From Flammeovirga sp. OC4 (GTDB taxonomy: Bacteria; Bacteroidota; Bacteroidia; Cytophagales; Flammeovirgaceae), in NCBI RefSeq assembly GCF_000812565.1, contig NZ_JTAM01000011.1, positions 62,001-126,000 of the forward strand: a stretch of DNA of 64,000 bases. Direction: 5' to 3'. The translations under genes were made by a program, and so were the position numbers. Below the pieces are notes generated by a model. The model worked only from the letters and a program-made list of their open reading frames with translations. It searched no databases and was not told the DNA's origin. Positions 29,744-38,554 of the stretch are shown here, piece by piece (position 1 is the first letter of the stretch; every line of letters begins with the position of its first letter).

Positions 29744-29751
29744 CAAATGTA
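29744..29751 (-). promoter_or_regulatory. -7 promoter box of the ABC-GT2-GT2 operon
   Basis: TACATTTG on the minus strand, matching TAnnTTTG, 39 nt upstream of the ABC transporter ATG. Confidence 0.6.
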
Positions 29752-30002
29752 ATGATTGTATTTCTATTAGTAAGTTAATTTTTGGGAGAATAGGAGGTGA
29801 AATGCCTGTTTCTTATATTTAAGTACTAAATCAAAATTATTTTGAGCTAATTCTCATTATTGTTGTGCGATGACTACCTTCAAAAACTTGTGACAACATT
29901 GTTATCAAGGTTTTTGTATTGTGATTACACCCACAAATAATAATGCTTAATTGTAGTCAAATTCCTTTTGCTTTAGTTTCAAATGCAATTAATACAATAA
30001 AG

Positions 30003-30647
30003 ATGAAAGAAAGAGTAGCACTCATTATTGGTAGTACAGGACTTATCGGAAGCCATACCTTACAAAACTTAATTCAAAATGATAGTTTCACACAAGTAAT
30101 TTCAATATCGAGAAAGCCACTTAAGGTCAATCACAAAAAACTCAAAGAAATCATAATTGACTTTGACAAACTTGATACTGTTGAACTTAATACTCCAATT
30201 GATGCCGCTTTTTGCTGTTTAGGAACTACTATGAAAAAAGCAGGTAGTAAGGATGCTTTTTATAAGGTAGATTTCACGTATTGTATTAATTTTGGGAAAT
30301 TAGCGTTGCAAAATGGTGTAAAAAGTTTTCAAATTATTTCTTCGATGGGAGCTAACGCAGACTCTTTATTTTACTACAATCAGGTGAAAGGAAAAATGGA
30401 AAATGAATTGGCAAACATGAATTTTCCTACACTAAATATCCTTCAACCTTCGTTGTTATTAGGAGAAAGATCAGAAACTAGAGTTGGTGAAGACTTTGGC
30501 AAAATAATGAATCAAGTATTCTCTCCTTTTATCCCTAAAAAATATAAAGGTATAGAAGGTCGTAAGGTGGCTAATTTTATGATGCAAAAGGCTATGGATA
30601 CAACACTGAGTGGAGTCAATAGATTCACCTCAGATCAAATGCAATAA
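30003..30647 (+). CDS. NAD(P)-binding oxidoreductase, atypical SDR (TIP30/HTATIP2-like)
   Basis: A 214-residue Rossmann protein. It has the dinucleotide motif ALIIGSTGLIGSH near the N terminus, the FCCLGTTMKKAGSK loop typical of the HTATIP2-like group, FQIISSMGA and a YNQVKGKME segment holding the Tyr-x3-Lys pair. The ATG at 30003 is chosen because the motif then begins about six residues in, as in relatives; upstream codons (from 29943) add an unrelated leader. Substrate unknown. It lies 64 bp before an envelope protein gene on the same strand. Confidence 0.82.
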   Translation: MKERVALIIGSTGLIGSHTLQNLIQNDSFTQVISISRKPLKVNHKKLKEIIIDFDKLDTVELNTPIDAAFCCLGTTMKKAGSKDAFYKVDFTYCINFGKLALQNGVKSFQIISSMGANADSLFYYNQVKGKMENELANMNFPTLNILQPSLLLGERSETRVGEDFGKIMNQVFSPFIPKKYKGIEGRKVANFMMQKAMDTTLSGVNRFTSDQMQ

Positions 30648-30711
30648 CTCTCATTTCAACTTCGCTATAATCTACGCTTCATTTTATAATATCTATTACT
30701 ATCTGACAAAT

Positions 30712-33168
30712 ATGTACCCCAAGATTAAAGCTATTGGGTTAGGCATTTTTTTCTACGTATTGTGTTTTTTTCAACTCAACATACACTGCCTGGCTCAACA
30801 CCACAAAGGGCTTGCACCTTCTACTGATAAACATTGGGCTTTATCTTTTCAAACAGGTGTCAGCAATTACTTTGGTGATCTTACAAAAAGTGCTTCTCCC
30901 ACTGCCATTGACCCTAGCCTTTCGGGGATCTATATAAGCGGTGCCTATGAGAAGAGATTTTCCCACCGTTTCATTTTGAGAGGTGAAATCTCATGGTCCA
31001 GAATCAATGGTGATGATGCTCAAACTGCCGATATTGGCACTTTTGAATACAATAGAAATCTACATTTTAGAAACGATATTTTTCAACTTTCTGCTCTCGC
31101 ACAAATTGACATTTTTCCTCACTTTGGGCATTATACGGAAAGAAAAAGAATCACTCCATATGTGCTGACCGGATTGACAGCATTCTTGCATAACCCCAAA
31201 GGCAAAACGACCAACTACTTTGGCAGTACATGGGTCGATTTGGCTCCTTTAGGAACAGAAGGGCAAGGTGGTGAAATTTATAAACCAAAATACAATCAAG
31301 CAGGATTAGCAATTCCATTAGGGATTGGTGTTAATGTTAAAGTTACTGACCGTATCGATGTAGGAATTGAGTGGGTCAGCAAATATACTTTTACGGATTA
31401 TCTAGATGATGTAAGTTTACATTATGTTGGCGATGCTCATTTTGGAGACAATAAACTTGGTGCTGCAATGGCCGACCGTTCTCAGGAAAGTGTTGCCGTT
31501 TTGACTGGTGAACAACGACAAGTACCTGATGAAAAATTCGGACCTGGGCAGAAACGAAGTAGCAATAATAGCAATGATGGATTTTCAAATTTTTCAGTAC
31601 GTGTTCGCTATATTCTATCAAAAAATAGACCTCCTAAATCGTTATCCTGGTTACATAAAAATAATGAGTTTTATAAACCGACATTGCATGCAGAAAAATT
31701 AGAACGTAGTACTCATGAGCCTTCTGAATTTATGAAGTATAAGGACAGATATACGATTCAGAATTTAGCCATCAATACAGCTGGATCTGAAAGGTCTCCT
31801 TATTTTTACCAAGATGGTTTGATCTATACTACTGACAGAAACGACAGGAAGCATTTCAATAAACATTATAGAAAATCCTACTATAATTTTTACTTTGCTC
31901 CATTGCATGACCTTTACCGAAACGAACAAACAAGGCCAATTGCAATTGATAGTAGTGCCTTCCATCATCATCATCATCATTCTGCTTTTCAAATCGATGA
32001 TCACCATATGATTGCTACGCTGTATGAAGCTGATGTTCCGCACTTAGAAGTCGCTCAACATAAACTCTTTTTAATTGATGTATTAGGCGAAAATATTTGG
32101 TCTAATATCAGAGAACTACCTTTTAACAACGAGCATTATTCTATCTCTGAACCTTCTTTCTCAAGAGATGGCAATACGTTATATTTTGTCTCGGATATGG
32201 AAGGTGGCTACGGAGGCACTGATATTTATGTAAGTTATAAATACAACGGCCAATGGACCTATCCTATCAACCTAGGGGAAGTAGTCAACACTCCAGGTGA
32301 TGAGGTTTCTCCTTACATTCATCCAGATGGCACTTTGTATTTTGCCTCTGATGGGCATGATGGAATGGGCGGTCTTGACCTTTATGAAGCATACACCAAA
32401 AAAGGAATTATATTCGCTGTTGCCAATTTAGGTGCACCTATCAACTCTACACATGACGATTATGGATTGATCTTGAACTCCGTAAAAAGGACAGGTTATT
32501 TTACTTCCAATCGCTTAGGAGGTAAAGGTGGTAATGATATTTACCAATTAAATGTCAATGGTATTAACCTCTCAAGAATGTTGACAGACGAGCATGAAAA
32601 CTTGTTTACCATTGAAGCCATGAAACTAAAAGGAAAAGTGGTTTCAAAAGATACAAAAGTCGCTTTACCTCGTATTCTTGTCAGTTTAAAAAATCTAGAA
32701 ACCAATGCCTTGATAACAAAGAGAACTGATGATAATGGAAATTATGATTTTGATATTTCTAATGAATCCAATTATGAAATTTTCCCTTCTGCTTTTGGCT
32801 ACAAAAGAATGAAACCTACCAAAATCTCAACAGTTGGGGTGTTTGGAAAGGATATTATAGAAAAAACATTAGTCATTGAACCTCTCGCTCAGAAAGTGAA
32901 ATTGTACGGTCAAGTTACCAATAAGACCACTGGTGAACTTCTAAAAAACATTGAACTTGTTTTTATCTCTCCTAATGAGGATGAAAATATTTATGTGAAA
33001 TCAGATAATGAGGGGAATTACACAATGGAAATTGATAAGGATAAAAAGTATTATTTCTTTGTGGAAGAAAAAGGGTTCTTGGAAAAGAACTATCAGATTC
33101 CAGATCTATCAAAATATAGAACCGTTACTTCTATGAAGTATAACATTAGGCTAGAACCAAAGGAATAA
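30712..33168 (+). CDS. Outer-membrane protein: DUF6089-like barrel, PD40 propeller, carboxypeptidase-regulatory-like repeats
   Basis: An 818-residue envelope protein starting at ATG 30712; the longer frame from 30610 lacks support. A signal peptide (MYPKIKAIGLGIFF... ending CLAQ) is followed by a DUF6089-like barrel region (GVSNYFGDLTKS). Then come PD40 repeats (SFSRDGNTLYFVSD, IHPDGTLYFASD) and two Ig-like CarboxypepD_reg repeats (LKGKVVS..., LYGQVTN...). The order recalls T9SS-associated PorE-type proteins, but no C-terminal OmpA domain is present. A natural run of six histidines occurs before the propeller. Periplasmic or outer-membrane scaffold role is inferred. Confidence 0.8.
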   Translation: MYPKIKAIGLGIFFYVLCFFQLNIHCLAQHHKGLAPSTDKHWALSFQTGVSNYFGDLTKSASPTAIDPSLSGIYISGAYEKRFSHRFILRGEISWSRINGDDAQTADIGTFEYNRNLHFRNDIFQLSALAQIDIFPHFGHYTERKRITPYVLTGLTAFLHNPKGKTTNYFGSTWVDLAPLGTEGQGGEIYKPKYNQAGLAIPLGIGVNVKVTDRIDVGIEWVSKYTFTDYLDDVSLHYVGDAHFGDNKLGAAMADRSQESVAVLTGEQRQVPDEKFGPGQKRSSNNSNDGFSNFSVRVRYILSKNRPPKSLSWLHKNNEFYKPTLHAEKLERSTHEPSEFMKYKDRYTIQNLAINTAGSERSPYFYQDGLIYTTDRNDRKHFNKHYRKSYYNFYFAPLHDLYRNEQTRPIAIDSSAFHHHHHHSAFQIDDHHMIATLYEADVPHLEVAQHKLFLIDVLGENIWSNIRELPFNNEHYSISEPSFSRDGNTLYFVSDMEGGYGGTDIYVSYKYNGQWTYPINLGEVVNTPGDEVSPYIHPDGTLYFASDGHDGMGGLDLYEAYTKKGIIFAVANLGAPINSTHDDYGLILNSVKRTGYFTSNRLGGKGGNDIYQLNVNGINLSRMLTDEHENLFTIEAMKLKGKVVSKDTKVALPRILVSLKNLETNALITKRTDDNGNYDFDISNESNYEIFPSAFGYKRMKPTKISTVGVFGKDIIEKTLVIEPLAQKVKLYGQVTNKTTGELLKNIELVFISPNEDENIYVKSDNEGNYTMEIDKDKKYYFFVEEKGFLEKNYQIPDLSKYRTVTSMKYNIRLEPKE

Positions 33169-33191
33169 TCATAGATCTTTAGAGCATAAAA

Positions 33192-33242
33192 AAGAGGGAA
33201 GAAATGGTCACTTAACAAACCACTTCTTCCCTCTTGTTTTAT
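33192..33242. terminator. Bidirectional terminator
   Basis: A 16-bp stem (33192-33207 with 33220-33235, one mismatch) with a 12-nt loop. T-rich tails occur on both strands, between the PD40 protein and the convergent PCMD lipoprotein gene. Confidence 0.85.
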
Positions 33243-33251
33243 ATTTTTTCA

Positions 33252-34352
33252 CTAATAATTTAATACCAAATTATCAATATCTAGTTTACTACCTACGGCA
33301 CCTGTAAAAGTATCACCTAAAGCACTTGATGAGAAAACTATTAAGATATGAGTTGGAACATCATTAGGGTCAGCAAAATCGACTTCCTCTTCACCTGGAT
33401 TTTGATTTAGTCCCATAAACGCTGGTGACCCTGCCGGAAGCTCACCGTAATGCATCTCTAAAGTAAGCGTTGTCCAATCAGAAACAGTATCACCGCTTCT
33501 ATGCCAAGCTGTTCCCAATCTATACCGCTGTCCATCTACCCTTTTTTGGAGAATAATGTAGATATCACATTGATCATTTCCAGTTGAAGGATTGCGATTT
33601 TCATAATAATCGGTTCCTGGATTATATCTATAATCAACATTGACAGAAGAAGGTCTTCCACCAAATGTGATTCCGAATTTTGTATTACTTCTCGGGTTAG
33701 CAGCGTCAGGAGGAAGATCATCTGTAAAGTAACCTGCAAATAAGGAACCTGCCGCTATATTGTAGATAGGTACACTAATACTTTCCAACTGAGCATATTT
33801 TCCTCCATCTCTATCTTGAGGAGTAGTATTACCACCATCAACAAATGAAGCAACAGCACCTCTATTGGCAGTATCCCAAATTCTTGACGTTAACTCGTCT
33901 GATTGAGGTGTTGGTGTACTGTAAGTATATTTATTGAAGAGCCAAGTTATTTCCGTTTCATACCAAGAATCAAAATTACTATTCTCTATTTGAACTTCAG
34001 CTGTTTGACGGAAAGCTTTCACTTTCCAATTTACCTTAGTACCGTCTTCTGCAGTCACTACATAAATCACGGTGTCTGAAAAGTTTGCTATTTCCCCAAC
34101 CATAGGGTCAACAGTCGCTAAAGAAGAAATATTAATATTTGTCGTTTTAAGGCTATCAAGGTTGATAACTTCATTAACGGGTACTAATATTACTCTATTC
34201 GCTGAGTCTATTTGAGACGTTCCTGATTGTCCCTCTACTTCAAATGCCGTAATTTCAGCCTTTGGTGATAATCCAAAATAATCCCAATCAATGCATGAGG
34301 AAAGAGAAAATGCTAAGGCACTAATTATTAATAATCGTAATATTTTCATCAT
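33252..34352 (-). CDS. PCMD domain lipoprotein
   Basis: A 366-residue lipoprotein: the signal peptide ends in the lipobox LSSC (Cys about residue 19). An N-terminal beta-sandwich-like domain (ITAFEVEGQSG..., about 30-110) precedes a PCMD-type domain (putative carbohydrate metabolism, PF13201-like). The latter is recognised by IWDTANRGAVASF, GGKYAQLES, GSLFAGYF, FGGRPSSV and DQCDIYIILQKR. Such proteins sit on the outer membrane and are suspected to bind glycans. It follows the barrel gene upstream by only 7 bp, so the two are probably co-transcribed. Confidence 0.85.
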   Translation of the reverse strand: MMKILRLLIISALAFSLSSCIDWDYFGLSPKAEITAFEVEGQSGTSQIDSANRVILVPVNEVINLDSLKTTNINISSLATVDPMVGEIANFSDTVIYVVTAEDGTKVNWKVKAFRQTAEVQIENSNFDSWYETEITWLFNKYTYSTPTPQSDELTSRIWDTANRGAVASFVDGGNTTPQDRDGGKYAQLESISVPIYNIAAGSLFAGYFTDDLPPDAANPRSNTKFGITFGGRPSSVNVDYRYNPGTDYYENRNPSTGNDQCDIYIILQKRVDGQRYRLGTAWHRSGDTVSDWTTLTLEMHYGELPAGSPAFMGLNQNPGEEEVDFADPNDVPTHILIVFSSSALGDTFTGAVGSKLDIDNLVLNY

Positions 34353-34359
34353 TCAATGT

Positions 34360-35082
34360 TTAGAAATAGTAGGCTACAGCCAGTTTAATTTGTAATAAGT
34401 TCACTCTAAAATTGAGATCAAAATCAGTTCTTTGAGACTCCTCTGTATAATTTGTTACTGCTTTTTTATGTTCCATCTCTAAACCTAAAAGCCCCACAGA
34501 AGCTTCAAAAGCGAACCCGTCCGCAATAAAAGCCGCAAGACCTGGCTGAATACCAATTCCTAGCAATACTTTATCAGTCATAGTTTTATCAAGCTCACCA
34601 TCTGATTCTGTTTGTCTCATGGTTCTTGACGCTCCTACTTGTAGTGAGGTTTGATTGAAAATACTAAAACGTCTTGAACTTGAGAGGGGAATATAGTTTC
34701 TGATGAAAGGGGCAAAAAAGTAACCGTGTGAAATAGACTTCAATTGTGTTCTCACACTGTTAGAAGTGTAAATCTCATTTTTATTTTGGCTTGAATAAGA
34801 AAACTCCATCCCTACCATAAAGAAGTCTTTAATAAAGTATCCACCTTGAACACCTACTTCAAATTCACCATTATCTTGTTTATGCAGCTGTCTTATAAAT
34901 TGATCTTCATTTTCAGCACTACTTGATGACAATTGTACAGTCAAAGAAGTATACCATTGTCCTTTAGATTCGTTGTGGTTAAAATCCATATCTCTTGGAT
35001 CTGGATCTTCTTTTATATCACTTTGTGCATAAATAGATTGAATACTCATCAATAATATGAGTGCAGTTAATATGTGTTTCAT
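34360..35082 (-). CDS. Outer-membrane beta-barrel protein (porin-like)
   Basis: A 240-residue protein with a signal peptide (residues 1-19, ending IYAQ). The mature part is made of alternating strands: GEFEVGVQGGYFIKDFF, MVGMEFSYSS, SHGYFFAPFIRNYIP, and it ends in aromatic KLAVAYYF as barrels do. It belongs to the broad small-barrel family of Bacteroidota. It lies 7 bp upstream of the PCMD lipoprotein gene on the same strand. Specific function unknown. Confidence 0.8.
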   Translation of the reverse strand: MKHILTALILLMSIQSIYAQSDIKEDPDPRDMDFNHNESKGQWYTSLTVQLSSSSAENEDQFIRQLHKQDNGEFEVGVQGGYFIKDFFMVGMEFSYSSQNKNEIYTSNSVRTQLKSISHGYFFAPFIRNYIPLSSSRRFSIFNQTSLQVGASRTMRQTESDGELDKTMTDKVLLGIGIQPGLAAFIADGFAFEASVGLLGLEMEHKKAVTNYTEESQRTDFDLNFRVNLLQIKLAVAYYF

Positions 35083-35344
35083 AAATTAGAAATAGATAAG
35101 AGTTATTAGAGCATGTCTAAAATCTAAATTTTAAGAAGTGAAGAGTTTTATCTTTTTGGATAATAAGGAGATTAATTTCAGATCAAATAATGGACTTATG
35201 TTGGTGAAATAAATATACACCTTACAAAAGATAAGTCTTCACCGACAGAGAGCTTTATAAAGTGCAAGCATAGCACTGTAGTTTTTATAAACGGTTTGCT
35301 ACTTTAATATAATCAAAATTGAAGTATTTGTAAACAAAGCCGAG

Positions 35345-36157
35345 TTATTGTTTCTTCTTTATTCTTGGTTCAGTATAAATAGGCCAGAAAGGTATTCTGT
35401 AAAGCAATCTATACTGAAAATTTATCCTTGAGCGGTCGTCTTTATTATGATACCACCCTGGTATATGGGCTTTTGTAATTGCCGTTGCAGGAAAGTCTTT
35501 TTTGATAACATAGGCGAAACCGAAATCAGCAGTTAGGTTTTTGATCAATACTACTTTTATACTTACAGTGATTTCATACCAATCCACATTCACATTTTTC
35601 TCTGTTAAATGTTTTAGCGTAGCACCTTCATCCCAATACCCATTGCCTGAGCTATAATAATCTGCAGATTGATCAAAAGTGGAATTCGCATATTTAAAAC
35701 CAAATGATAATGCGTTATCAATCGATGACCTCTTCATTACGTTGTACTCAACACCAAATCGGTAAAATGACCCGTTACTTCTATACCTAAAAAAATCAGC
35801 ATCTGGATTTTCAACTGTTCGATCCATTCTTCCATATTCTCCAGTGATAAAGAAGTCATTTCTGATCATCAAATCAGCATATAAAGTATAAGCACTCATA
35901 TTAGATTCTGCCATGGACTGTACAAGTGGTCGCATATCAGTACCCAATCGCATTCCAGACAACACTAAAAATTGAGAGCCTTTGGGTTCTCCATTCTTAT
36001 TCAACGGCCAAGGCTCCTTTATGATGCCTGTAGTATCTTGGGCATATTCAGAAGAATCCGACGCAACCTCTCCTGCTTCATTTTGAGCATAAAGCGTTAA
36101 AGTACCTCCTAGAAGGCATAGCGTAATGGTTAATATTTTAGATAAATAACTTAACAT
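35345..36157 (-). CDS. DUF6048 family outer-membrane protein
   Basis: A 270-residue protein with signal peptide (MLSYLSKILTITLCLLGG, ending LYAQ). The family pattern is clear: LSGMRLGTDMRPLV, a barrel-like FYRFGVEYNVMKR, NALSFGFKYANSTF, VDWYEITVSIKVVLIKNL and INFQYRLLYRIPF. In Bacteroidota DUF6048 genes normally follow DUF6452 genes, and here the start lies inside the preceding gene (20-bp overlap). Role unknown; an envelope structural pair with its neighbour is the best inference. Confidence 0.78.
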   Translation of the reverse strand: MLSYLSKILTITLCLLGGTLTLYAQNEAGEVASDSSEYAQDTTGIIKEPWPLNKNGEPKGSQFLVLSGMRLGTDMRPLVQSMAESNMSAYTLYADLMIRNDFFITGEYGRMDRTVENPDADFFRYRSNGSFYRFGVEYNVMKRSSIDNALSFGFKYANSTFDQSADYYSSGNGYWDEGATLKHLTEKNVNVDWYEITVSIKVVLIKNLTADFGFAYVIKKDFPATAITKAHIPGWYHNKDDRSRINFQYRLLYRIPFWPIYTEPRIKKKQ

Positions 36158-37103
36158 TAGGAATGTTTGGGTTAGTATTTACTGTTGTTCTATCTATTTG
36201 CATCTTCTTAAAGTGAGGGCCAGCTGGATAATTAAATTCCTTACCTGTAGTGCCTGCACTGTCTAAAAGTACATCACCTACACCGTCAAAAAAGATACAA
36301 CCTGTTTCGTCATCACTGATTGTAGTAGCAGTATTAAAAACTACTTTCAGTTCTTGATCTGTATTCACACCTTCGCCACTTTGTCTTCTAAAAACAAAGG
36401 TTGTACTATCACTTCCTTCTAAAGGAAGGTAGATTGTACTAAAACGATCCGAACCATCGTAGATAGGATCTTCAAATTCTTTTCCTTTTACAAAAATCGA
36501 TGAAAAAACTTCTTCTCTTGGGTTACCTGTTACAAGGTCAAAATAAGTCACTATTAGGTTTTTACTTGCTGATTTATCTTCTGAATTACAAACATCTATC
36601 ACAAATCGGATATTCTCTGTAATCGTATCAGCAATAACTGTTGGCCAGGCAATGGTCACCGAATCAAACAATGCTCCGAACTCTCCAACGTAAGTGTCTT
36701 GACCTACACCTCCTTCAGTGGGAGAGACTTTCAAGTTTGTGATTTGCTCATAAGCACCACAATCAGGTCCATTCACCTCAACAGATGTTTCATAACTTAT
36801 ATAAGTTGTATCTGCCATACCTGGCATTACAAACGAAAATCCAGTTTCTCTCGCTGTCACTTTCAATGGCAATAAATATTTACCATTTCCCATTTTTGTG
36901 ATTTCAGAACCACCTATTCCATTTACAAACTCAAAATCTTGATCAAGGACTGTTGAGTAATCATTTTTATCATAAAAAGCTCCAACTGCATAAGATGATG
37001 GATTGGAATAAGCATCGCAATCTCTACAAGATGGGGTGGCTAAAAAAATTGATAGAGGTATTAAAGACCATAACCCTCTTTTGATTAATTTCATCAAGTT
37101 CAT
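36138..37103 (-). CDS. DUF6452-like lipoprotein
   Basis: A 321-residue protein with a signal peptide and a lipobox-like TPSC followed by RDCD (Cys near residue 26). It continues with beta-rich sequence (YAVGAFYDKNDYSTVL, IYLPLEGSDSTTFVFRR). It is longer than the DUF6452 proteins I know (about 170 residues), so the assignment leans on the Cys-rich start and on being translationally coupled to a DUF6048 gene, its usual partner. An in-frame ATG three codons in is an alternative start. Confidence 0.55.
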   Translation of the reverse strand: MNLMKLIKRGLWSLIPLSIFLATPSCRDCDAYSNPSSYAVGAFYDKNDYSTVLDQDFEFVNGIGGSEITKMGNGKYLLPLKVTARETGFSFVMPGMADTTYISYETSVEVNGPDCGAYEQITNLKVSPTEGGVGQDTYVGEFGALFDSVTIAWPTVIADTITENIRFVIDVCNSEDKSASKNLIVTYFDLVTGNPREEVFSSIFVKGKEFEDPIYDGSDRFSTIYLPLEGSDSTTFVFRRQSGEGVNTDQELKVVFNTATTISDDETGCIFFDGVGDVLLDSAGTTGKEFNYPAGPHFKKMQIDRTTVNTNPNIPNVKLFI

Positions 37104-37237
37104 ACAACAAATTTAAGGAGCAAAACGCAATTTAAAAGGATTTTCCAGTTAGGATTGTGTTTTCGTAGTACAAATCAATTAAAACTTAAGATTTGACAGT
37201 TATCTCTTTATCGTTGACACTTTAGTTCACAAAAAAA

Positions 37238-37260
37238 GCGACTCCGAAGAGCCGCCTAAT
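37238..37260 (-). terminator. Terminator of the marR-fadN-fadA operon
   Basis: On the minus strand GCGGCTC-TTCG-GAGTCGC (7-bp stem with one G.T, stable TTCG loop, 37238-37255) is followed by seven or more T residues. A second hairpin (ATGCTTG...CAAGCAT, 37272-37303) lies between it and the fadA stop. Confidence 0.85.
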
Positions 37261-37330
37261 CAATTTAGAACATGCTTGGACCTCCCAAAAAGAGGACAAG
37301 CATTTCTTTTATAACGTGAGAGTTACTGAT

Positions 37331-38509
37331 TTATTTCAATAATTCATAAATACCTGCCACACCTTGTCCACCACCGACACAAGCCGTGACCATACCGTAT
37401 TTCTGATTACGTCTTCTCATTTCATTGAAAAGTTGCACTGAAAGTTTTGCACCTGTACAACCAAGTGGATGACCTAATGCAATCGCTCCACCGTTTACAT
37501 TCACAATACCCGGATCAATATCAATATTCTTCAATACCGCTAATGACTGCGCTGCAAAAGCCTCATTCAATTCAACTTGCTCAATGTCTGACAATTTTAA
37601 TCCTGCTTGAGCTACTGCTCTTGGAATTGCCTCTACAGGACCAATACCCATGATTCTTGGATCTACCCCTGCCGACGCATAAGACACCATTCTTGCGATT
37701 GGCTCCAATTTCAATTCCTTTACCATACGTTCAGACATTACCATCACGAATGCGGCGCCGTCTGAAGTTTGAGAAGAGTTACCCGCTGTTACTTGTCCTC
37801 CTTGTTTGAAGGCAGGTTTTAAACGACCTAAACCTGAAGCGTCAGATTTACGTGGACCTTCATCCGTATCCACTACAAATTCTCTTGTCTTTTTACGGTC
37901 ACCTTCCAAGTACGTTTCTTTCACTGTAATTGGAACAATCTCATCTTTGAATTTTCCATCAGCAATTGCTGCTAGCGCTTTCTCATGTGATTTTACAGCA
38001 AACTCATCTGCTTCATCACGATCAATGCCGTAATCCTTCGCTACTTCTTCTGCCGTAAGACCCATATTCAAATAATACTGAGGCGTTTCCGTTGCAATTT
38101 TGTAGTTCAAACCAGTCTTGTATCCCATCATTGGCACCATAGACATAGATTCTGTACCACCTGCAATAATACAGTCTGCCATTCCAGCACGGATTTTAGC
38201 CGTTGCCATTGAGATCGTTTCCACACCAGAACCACAGTATCTGTTCACTGTTACACCTGGTACTTTTAAGTTATCTGGAGCAAAAGCAAGCAATGAAATC
38301 ATTCTTGCCATTTGCATACCTTGTTCTGCTTCTGGAATTGCACAACCTACAATGAGGTCATCAATTCGAGTGGGGTCCAAAGCCGGTACGCTCTGAACGA
38401 GATGTTGGATTACATCTGCTGCTAAATCGTCAGGGCGTGTGAATCGAAATCCACCTTTTTTCGCCTTGCCAATCGCTGTTCTATATCCTGCTACTATGTA
38501 AGCTTCCAT
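37331..38509 (-). CDS. fadA: Acetyl-CoA acyltransferase (thiolase, beta-oxidation)
   Basis: Cleaves 3-ketoacyl-CoA with CoA in the last step of beta-oxidation. The 392-residue thiolase has the acylated Cys in VNRYCGSGVETI (about residue 91), the HP motif in GGAIALGHPLGCTGAK and the second catalytic Cys in VTACVGGGQG. Length is normal. It lies 45 bp after fadN in a marR-led operon. No acyl-CoA dehydrogenase follows; a terminator does. Confidence 0.93.
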   Translation of the reverse strand: MEAYIVAGYRTAIGKAKKGGFRFTRPDDLAADVIQHLVQSVPALDPTRIDDLIVGCAIPEAEQGMQMARMISLLAFAPDNLKVPGVTVNRYCGSGVETISMATAKIRAGMADCIIAGGTESMSMVPMMGYKTGLNYKIATETPQYYLNMGLTAEEVAKDYGIDRDEADEFAVKSHEKALAAIADGKFKDEIVPITVKETYLEGDRKKTREFVVDTDEGPRKSDASGLGRLKPAFKQGGQVTAGNSSQTSDGAAFVMVMSERMVKELKLEPIARMVSYASAGVDPRIMGIGPVEAIPRAVAQAGLKLSDIEQVELNEAFAAQSLAVLKNIDIDPGIVNVNGGAIALGHPLGCTGAKLSVQLFNEMRRRNQKYGMVTACVGGGQGVAGIYELLK

Positions 38510-38554
38510 TGTTTTAATTATTAATGATCAGTTGTTTAATGGTGATTAGTAAAA

